A stretch of DNA of 12,229 bases from Bacteroidetes bacterium GWA2_31_9b (lineage in GTDB: Bacteria; Bacteroidota; Bacteroidia; Bacteroidales; UBA12077). Positions 8,098 through 12,229 of the stretch are shown piece after piece. The DNA lies in contig MENE01000139.1 of NCBI GenBank assembly GCA_001769005.1, positions 42,592 through 54,820 of the forward strand, read 5' to 3'. The translations under genes were made by a program, and so were the position numbers. The notes beneath the pieces are model-generated. The model searched no databases. It saw nothing but the letters and a program-made list of their open reading frames with translations, and was not told the origin of the DNA. Positions within the stretch are counted from its first letter, which is position 1. Each line of letters begins with the position of its first letter.

Positions 8098-9117
8098 CTA
8101 TTTCTTTGTAAAAGTCACAAACACTGGATAATGATCGCTATATCCTCCGAAGTATTTTTTCCCTCCATATGTTCTGTTGGGTGATTTCTCTCCTTTATCA
8201 TTCACGAATGTAATAAATTCAGGATTGAATACATTTCCCTGTTTACTTTCCGCAATAAATCCCTTGTTACTATTAATAAAAGATTGAGAAACAATAATAT
8301 TATCGAGCATATTCCATTTGCCACGGAAAGCGAGAGTTCCATTTCCTGCATCGGCCAATGGAAGCATTAAATTGAAAAGGTTATTTGATTGAGAAAGATC
8401 GTTGTTTGCTTTTAAATATTCAAAAATACTTATGTTACGAGGCTCATCATTTAAATCGCCCATAATCAGAATTTTTGCTTCTTTATTTTGAGTAAGAATT
8501 TCGTCAACCTTAGTTCTGAGAATTTGTGACTGAATTACTCTGTATTTCTCGGTTTCCTTTTCGCCACCACTTCTCGATTTCCAATGATTTATAAATACAT
8601 GAACAGTATCTTTTTTATTAAGTATTCCTTTAACATATAAAATATCACGTAACTTAAAGTCTGGTTTTTCAGCATATATAAATGGAATAAGTAGATGTGA
8701 AACATATTTGAACTCATCAGGTCGATAAATAAATGCTACATCAATTCCTCTTCCATCAGGACTATTTTGGTGAACGATTTGGTAATTGCCTTGTTTTAAT
8801 GATGTTGTTGACACTAAATCTTCTAAAACTTTTCGGTTTTCTATCTCAGCAAAACCAACAATTTCGGGAAGTTCGTTCGTATTTATAGAGCTAATTACTT
8901 TACTTAAACTTTCAAGTTTCTTATTGTATCGTTCTGTATTCCAATTTTTCTCACTTTGAGGAAGGAATTCTTCATCGTCAATTGCCGGATCATTAATTGT
9001 ATCGTATAGATTTTCCACATTATAAAATGCAGCGGTTACTGTTTTTTTATCAATTTTTTGTGAAAAAAGGCTAAATGAAATTAGAACGAAAAGTATAATG
9101 AATACTGATTTTTTCAT
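8098..9117 (-). CDS. Exported endonuclease/exonuclease/phosphatase-family protein
   Basis: A metal-dependent phosphodiesterase or nuclease of the DNase I/EEP fold, probably acting outside the cytoplasm. The 339 residues start with a signal peptide (MKKSVFIILFVLISFSLFSQ, residues 1-20). The fold's active-site motifs appear in order: FYNVENLYD (31-39, metal-binding Asn33 region), FAEIEN with Glu91, GRGIDVAFIYR (122-132), NHWKSR with His178, GDLNDEP with Asp221 and Asn223, DNIIVS (272-277), and the terminal SDHYPV with Asp328 and His329. All expected catalytic positions seem present, so it should be active. DNA, RNA, sugar phosphate and phospholipid substrates are all possible in this superfamily. 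The gene is 192 bases upstream of uvrB on the same strand. The secreted location makes a joint repair role with uvrB unlikely. It has its own promoter-like sequence. Confidence 0.88.
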   Translation of the reverse strand: MKKSVFIILFVLISFSLFSQKIDKKTVTAAFYNVENLYDTINDPAIDDEEFLPQSEKNWNTERYNKKLESLSKVISSINTNELPEIVGFAEIENRKVLEDLVSTTSLKQGNYQIVHQNSPDGRGIDVAFIYRPDEFKYVSHLLIPFIYAEKPDFKLRDILYVKGILNKKDTVHVFINHWKSRSGGEKETEKYRVIQSQILRTKVDEILTQNKEAKILIMGDLNDEPRNISIFEYLKANNDLSQSNNLFNLMLPLADAGNGTLAFRGKWNMLDNIIVSQSFINSNKGFIAESKQGNVFNPEFITFVNDKGEKSPNRTYGGKKYFGGYSDHYPVFVTFTKK

Positions 9118-9144
9118 AATAAAATTTAATTAAGTGAAAGTTTA

Positions 9145-9178
9145 CAAATTTACTATTTATCTTATATGAAACAGGAAA
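9145..9178 (-). promoter_or_regulatory. Putative promoter for the exported EEP-family gene
   Basis: Read on the minus strand, TAAATTTG (9152-9145) matches the TAnnTTTG -7 pattern exactly. TTTC (9178-9175), 22 bases upstream, is a one-mismatch -33 candidate. The leader to the ATG at 9117 would be about 20 bases. Confidence 0.45.
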
Positions 9179-9219
9179 TATTTAAATATGTTTTACTCAC
9201 ATAAGGGCAAAAAACAATT

Positions 9220-9241
9220 TTAATAAAGGAAGCTTTATTAA
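9220..9241 (-). terminator. Weak hairpin at the end of the conserved hypothetical gene
   Basis: TTAATAAAG (9220-9228) pairs with CTTTATTAA (9233-9241) around a four-base loop, and the stem includes the stop codon at 9238-9240. On the minus strand a run of six T follows a few bases after the stem. The stem is almost all A-T, so termination would be weak. Confidence 0.35.
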
Positions 9242-9714
9242 TTGATTAGCTTATTCAATTCCATACCAAAATCATGCTGTAAATCTTCGTGTAAGGCTGG
9301 CAATGTTTTTTTTATCAACTCAATTTGCCCATTATAAAGATTTATTAATCGAGGACTATTTTTAAAGGATGGCTTTAAATCTTTCAGTTTTGTACAAAAA
9401 TAGATGAGAAGTTCAACTTCGGTTTGTTTATTCTGTGAATAGCGGATGTACTTTTTTACATGAAGTAAAATTTTACGCACGCTTTTCTTCATTAAATAAT
9501 AGGTTTTCTTATTTATCTGATCGAATTGTTCATCAATTTCACTTTTTACACTTTCGACATACGAAAGTTCGTTTGATGCTTCAAATAAAAGGTAAGTTAA
9601 CAATTCTTTGTTTTCCTTTTTAAATACTGCCAAACGAAGACAAAGCTCCAAAAGTTCTTTTGGTGTATGATGCTTTAATTCTTCTTTGAGTTCTTTTACC
9701 GAAACAGCTTTCAT
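9238..9714 (-). CDS. Conserved hypothetical helical protein, Bacteroidota-type
   Basis: I recognise this as a family seen in Bacteroidota genomes but know no function for it. From the ATG at 9714 it is 158 residues and starts MKAVSVKELKEELKHHTPKE. A GTG at 9723 would add three residues with no support, so I prefer the ATG. The protein looks entirely helical and is rich in Lys, Glu and Leu. It has KELLELCLRLAVFKKENKELL early and a basic middle (YYLMKKSVRKILLHVKKYIR) that could bind nucleic acid. It has no signal peptide, no membrane segment and no catalytic motif. The C-terminal half has evenly spaced Leu residues and ends GMELNKLIN. It is a single gene with its own promoter-like sequence, divergent from the kinase operon. 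The basic helices are suggestive only. Confidence 0.75.
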   Translation of the reverse strand: MKAVSVKELKEELKHHTPKELLELCLRLAVFKKENKELLTYLLFEASNELSYVESVKSEIDEQFDQINKKTYYLMKKSVRKILLHVKKYIRYSQNKQTEVELLIYFCTKLKDLKPSFKNSPRLINLYNGQIELIKKTLPALHEDLQHDFGMELNKLIN

Positions 9715-9767
9715 AGAAATCACAAATAAATATAATGTCAGAACTTATTTTTTTGTTCTTGAATAAA

Positions 9768-9775
9768 CAAAGGTA
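9768..9775 (-). promoter_or_regulatory. Putative -7 element for the conserved hypothetical gene
   Basis: On the minus strand TACCTTTG is an exact TAnnTTTG match, placed to give a leader of about 45 bases before the ATG at 9714. No good TTTG is found at the expected -33 distance, so the call rests on one box. Confidence 0.4.
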
Positions 9776-9966
9776 TCTTATTTATGAATGAGTGTTAATG
9801 ATTTTTTATAAAAAAAGATTTGTTAAAAGATTGTTCACTTTAAATATTTATAAAAATCAAAAAATGAAAGTAGTATTTTAAAATCAAGCTTTAATAATTG
9901 CTATTTTGAATTAATTATCCAATGATGCAGAGCTTTCCAAGCTTCTAATTATTTGTTATTTACATT

Positions 9967-9997
9967 TTTGTTTATTGTTAAATAAAGTATATATTTC
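9967..9997 (+). promoter_or_regulatory. Putative promoter for the kinase/regulator operon
   Basis: TTTG (9967-9970), then 19 bases, then TATATTTC (9990-9997), one mismatch from TAnnTTTG. The start site would be about 10-15 bases before the ATG at 10016, giving a very short leader. Confidence 0.4.
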
Positions 9998-10015
9998 TTG
10001 GATTAAAATTATGGA

Positions 10016-11266
10016 ATGAAATCTTTGTTAACTATTGGATTTTTTGGATTATTTAATAGTAATTTACTTTGGCTAAGTTCTGGTTTATTCTACTTATTTG
10101 GATTAATAATCATATTATCTTCCTTTTTACTTATACTGAGAATTTATTATCGAAGAATATTGAAGGGAAAGTATAATCTTGAAAATATTATTCAACAAAG
10201 AACTACTGAAATCTTAGATCAAAAAGCAAAACTTGAATCGCAAGCGAAACTGCTTGATTTTAAAAATAAGAAATTACTTCAACTTTCAATCGTTGCCCGT
10301 AAAACTGATAATCCGGTAATTATAGTTAATACAAAAGGTGAAGTTGACTGGGTAAACGAGTGCTTTTATAAATACTTTGATTTTAAAGATAAAAGGTTTT
10401 TCAAAAAAAAAATAAGTGATTTGTTTGTTAATTCTGAAATTGATAAAGAAATTACGAACTGCTTAATAAATAAAAAACCAATTTCTTATTCCGAAAAGTT
10501 TGATACAAAAAACAATGGAGAAGTATGGTTTCAAATTACAATTTCACCTGTTCTTGATAAAGAAAATAGTGTAATAAGTATTATAATTATTTGCTCAGAC
10601 ATAACAAATATATTAGAATTAAATAAAGTTCGTGATTTGATTACATCGGTAATAACACACGATTTAAAATCGCCACTCCTGGGATTTTCTATGTTTTCAA
10701 AAACATTAGCTCAAAATTTTGATCTATATAAGAAACATCAAATTCAAGAGGGATTATATACAATGCACAATCATGCTTCTTCAATTTACAACTTACTTGA
10801 AAACTTGACTGATTGGTTCAAGTCGCAAAGAGGAACTACTTCCTTTTTACCAATAAATATGGATCTATCTGTAACCATAAGTGAAGTGTTCTCTTTATTT
10901 GAACATCAGGCAATTTCTAAAGAAATTAGTTTGGTGAATAATATTCCTCCAGTTACAATTGTTTATGCTGATGAAAATATGGTGCGAACGATACTTCGAA
11001 ATCTTATTTCAAATGCAATTAAATTCTCTGACAAAGGAAGCATAATTGTTTCTACAAAAAAAAATGGTTTTGAACATGAAATTTCTGTTTCTGATGATGG
11101 AAATGATATTAATAGTAATACTAAATCAAAATTATTTAATTTAAAAGATAACGAAGGATTTGGGTTATTAATCTGCAATGAATTTGTTAGTAAAAATGGA
11201 GGTAAAATCTGGATAGATGAAAGTGAAAAAAGAACTACAATTAAATTTACATTACCCTATAACTAA
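10016..11266 (+). CDS. Membrane-anchored PAS sensor histidine kinase
   Basis: The input half of a two-component system; it should autophosphorylate on His and pass phosphate to the regulator encoded five bases downstream. Of 416 residues, the first 45 are hydrophobic (one or two membrane segments, strongest at about 23-43). A helical linker with QQRTTEILDQKAKLESQ (60-76) follows, typical of the signalling helix after Bacteroidota propeller or 7TM sensors. A PAS domain covers about 92-198 (NPVIIVNTKGEVDWVNECF). The H box is VITHDLKSPLLGF with His215. The ATPase has N box NLISNAIKFS (329-338), G1 SDDGND (359-364) and G2 GFGLL (381-385), with a short ATP lid. No extracytoplasmic sensor exists, and an in-frame TAA at 10004-10006 blocks a longer start. 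Base composition is more AT-rich than the housekeeping genes. The signal sensed is unknown. Confidence 0.9.
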   Translation: MKSLLTIGFFGLFNSNLLWLSSGLFYLFGLIIILSSFLLILRIYYRRILKGKYNLENIIQQRTTEILDQKAKLESQAKLLDFKNKKLLQLSIVARKTDNPVIIVNTKGEVDWVNECFYKYFDFKDKRFFKKKISDLFVNSEIDKEITNCLINKKPISYSEKFDTKNNGEVWFQITISPVLDKENSVISIIIICSDITNILELNKVRDLITSVITHDLKSPLLGFSMFSKTLAQNFDLYKKHQIQEGLYTMHNHASSIYNLLENLTDWFKSQRGTTSFLPINMDLSVTISEVFSLFEHQAISKEISLVNNIPPVTIVYADENMVRTILRNLISNAIKFSDKGSIIVSTKKNGFEHEISVSDDGNDINSNTKSKLFNLKDNEGFGLLICNEFVSKNGGKIWIDESEKRTTIKFTLPYN

Positions 11267-11271
11267 AAAAA

Positions 11272-11949
11272 ATGACTAAAAAAAGAATTTGTATTACCGA
11301 TGACTCTGAAATGTTTTCTCATGGAGTAAAAAGCATACTCGAGGTTACAAATAAATATGAGATATTTACTACATCATCAAGTCATGAACTTTTTAATTTT
11401 TTAAACAATTGTAGTAATCTTCCACATGTTTTACTACTTGACATAAAATTAAAAAAATCAAATTCCTTGAATGGTATTGAGATTGCATGTGAAATAAAAC
11501 AAAAATTTCCATCAATAAAAATTATAATATTAACTTCATATGATGAGAAAGAAATTCTTAAAAATTCTTTAGATTCGGGTGTAGATGGTTTTCTTCCAAA
11601 AGAAGCAGTAGCAGAAGAATTGATAGAAGCTATTGAAACAGTATTATTAAACCAAAACTATTTAGGAAAAACTATTCCATTTCAGGCAATAAGTTATGCT
11701 TTCAATAAGCAATCAAAAAAAATAGGAATACTAACTAAAACCGAAGAAAAGGTTTTTTTAATGATTTGCAAAGGATACTTAAATCAACAAATTTCTGAAA
11801 GCTTAAATATTTGCATTCATACTGTTGAAACTCATCGAAGTAATATTAAAAATAAATTAGCTATTAAAAATGATGTAGATTATTTGAAAATCGCAATTGA
11901 AGAAAATATTGAAGAGGTTATGAAGTTTTATAAGATTCAGAAGCAATAG
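11272..11949 (+). CDS. NarL/LuxR-type response regulator
   Basis: A cytosolic DNA-binding response regulator, presumably activated by the kinase just upstream. The genes are five bases apart and must be cotranscribed. The receiver domain (about 5-125) has the acidic pair Asp10/Asp11, phosphoacceptor Asp57 in LLLDIKL, Thr88 in ILTSYD and Lys110 in FLPKEA, so all phosphorylation residues are intact. A linker leads to a LuxR-type helix-turn-helix at about 153-200, with TKTEEKVFLMICKG and the recognition helix HTVETHRSNIKNKL (183-196). Length (225) is normal for the family. A charged tail follows the helix-turn-helix. Targets cannot be read; autoregulation or control of nearby genes is only a guess. 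The next gene converges with six bases between stops and no hairpin terminator in between. Confidence 0.93.
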   Translation: MTKKRICITDDSEMFSHGVKSILEVTNKYEIFTTSSSHELFNFLNNCSNLPHVLLLDIKLKKSNSLNGIEIACEIKQKFPSIKIIILTSYDEKEILKNSLDSGVDGFLPKEAVAEELIEAIETVLLNQNYLGKTIPFQAISYAFNKQSKKIGILTKTEEKVFLMICKGYLNQQISESLNICIHTVETHRSNIKNKLAIKNDVDYLKIAIEENIEEVMKFYKIQKQ

Positions 11950-11955
11950 TTTTAA

Positions 11956-12195
11956 TTATTTAATATTTATAATTTTTCTTGATATTATTCCTGCTCCATC
12001 AGAACCTAAAAAAGGTATTAGACCTATATTAATTTCATCAGCAAGTTTTTTTAAATCATTTTCGGAAAGTGATTCTTCGTTTTTACCTAGCTTGTATGAT
12101 TGAAACTTTAAAACACTTCTTGCCATGCTATCCCCAAATAAAGGAACAAGTAATAAGAAAATCTGTTGAGCATATTTATTTGAATAGTTTATCAT
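11956..12195 (-). CDS. Small helical protein of unknown function
   Basis: 79 residues, family not recognised. The N-terminal part (about 9-20) is a short hydrophobic stretch, QQIFLLLVPLF, too short and too near the start for a convincing membrane span. The rest looks like amphipathic helices joined by Gly: YKLGKNEESLSENDLKKLAD at 34-53 and FLGSDGAGIISRKI at 62-75. The spacing of LG..E.L...DL..LA..I....PFLG resembles small helical modules I have seen attached to signalling proteins, but I cannot name one with confidence. Its start ATG overlaps the TGA of the upstream gene in an ATGA, which supports both the start and translational coupling. It converges on the response regulator. That an upstream partner runs directly into it argues that it is a real gene. 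Confidence 0.65.
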   Translation of the reverse strand: MINYSNKYAQQIFLLLVPLFGDSMARSVLKFQSYKLGKNEESLSENDLKKLADEINIGLIPFLGSDGAGIISRKIINIK

Positions 12196-12229
12196 GACTC
12201 TTCCAATTCTTTTAAATAATCAAGCATTT
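12192..12229 (-). CDS. 3' end of an upstream gene, truncated by the window edge
   Basis: On the minus strand a frame enters at the right edge and ends LDYLKELEES before a TGA at 12194-12192. That TGA overlaps the start ATG of the 79-residue gene by four bases (ATGA), the usual sign of a coupled operon. Only about 12 codons are visible, so the product cannot be identified. An ATG at 12227 could in principle start an 11-residue peptide, but a longer gene running in from outside is more likely. Confidence 0.5.
   Translation of the reverse strand, partial: MLDYLKELEES

Larger units (their letters stand above)
9724..10015. other. AT-rich divergent intergenic region
   Basis: About 290 bases separate the divergent hypothetical gene and the kinase operon. 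I see one promoter-like box facing left (9768-9775), one promoter-like pair facing right (9967-9997), and a small imperfect hairpin around GAGCTT-TCC-AAGCTTC (9930-9945). There is no tRNA, no convincing short gene and no remnant of a sensor domain. Confidence 0.6.

Noticed and set aside
9930..9945. Small inverted repeat GAGCTT-TCC-AAGCTTC upstream of the kinase
   Set aside because: Six pairs with a bulge; too short to separate from chance, and no related copy is placed symmetrically.
11950..11990. AT-rich stretch between the regulator and the 79-residue gene as a bidirectional terminator
   Set aside because: Only loose A/T symmetry; no defined stem.
1..12229. CRISPR array, tRNA or rRNA, insertion sequence, prophage or toxin-antitoxin pair
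   Set aside because: No regularly spaced repeats, no RNA gene signature, no transposase or phage gene and no typical toxin motif were seen; the window is mostly housekeeping genes.

Overview
The window is AT-rich chromosomal DNA that fits a member of the Bacteroidota. Four things point there: a short primary sigma factor of about 286 residues with no region 1.1; start codons with no clear Shine-Dalgarno sequence; several intergenic matches to the Bacteroidota promoter pattern TTTG / TAnnTTTG; and the protein families present (Bacteroidota-type GyrB, UvrB, DapF, and a conserved short helical protein). I cannot assign a genus.

Layout. Positions 1-1212 (+) hold the 3' two thirds of gyrB. It converges on a two-gene minus-strand unit, dapF (3238-2459) followed three bases later by an exported S9-type alpha/beta hydrolase (2419 or 2455 to 1331). 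A bidirectional hairpin terminator lies between the converging ends. Divergent from dapF, on the plus strand, are an HtrA/Deg-type serine protease (3389-4870) and the primary sigma factor rpoD (4971-5831), which has its own promoter-like sequence. rpoD converges on uvrB (7905-5881), and the two share a strong hairpin whose far arm contains the uvrB stop codon. Further along the minus strand are an exported endonuclease/exonuclease/phosphatase-family protein (9117-8098) and a small conserved helical protein of unknown function (9714-9238). A palindromic repeat cluster lies between the exported nuclease and uvrB.

From 9724 the character changes. After a 290-base AT-rich divergent spacer comes a two-gene signalling operon: a membrane-anchored PAS histidine kinase with no recognisable extracytoplasmic sensor (10016-11266) and a NarL/LuxR-type response regulator (11272-11949). 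Converging on it from the right edge is a 79-residue protein of unknown function, whose start overlaps the stop of another gene cut off by the window edge.

Most of the window is housekeeping: DNA topology, diaminopimelate/lysine and peptidoglycan precursor synthesis, envelope protein quality control, primary transcription initiation and nucleotide excision repair. I did not find a clearly new system. The parts most worth a second look are the unusual kinase/regulator pair, the terminator built into the end of uvrB, an operator-like palindrome in the rpoD promoter spacer, the palindromic repeat upstream of uvrB, and the two uncharacterised small proteins.
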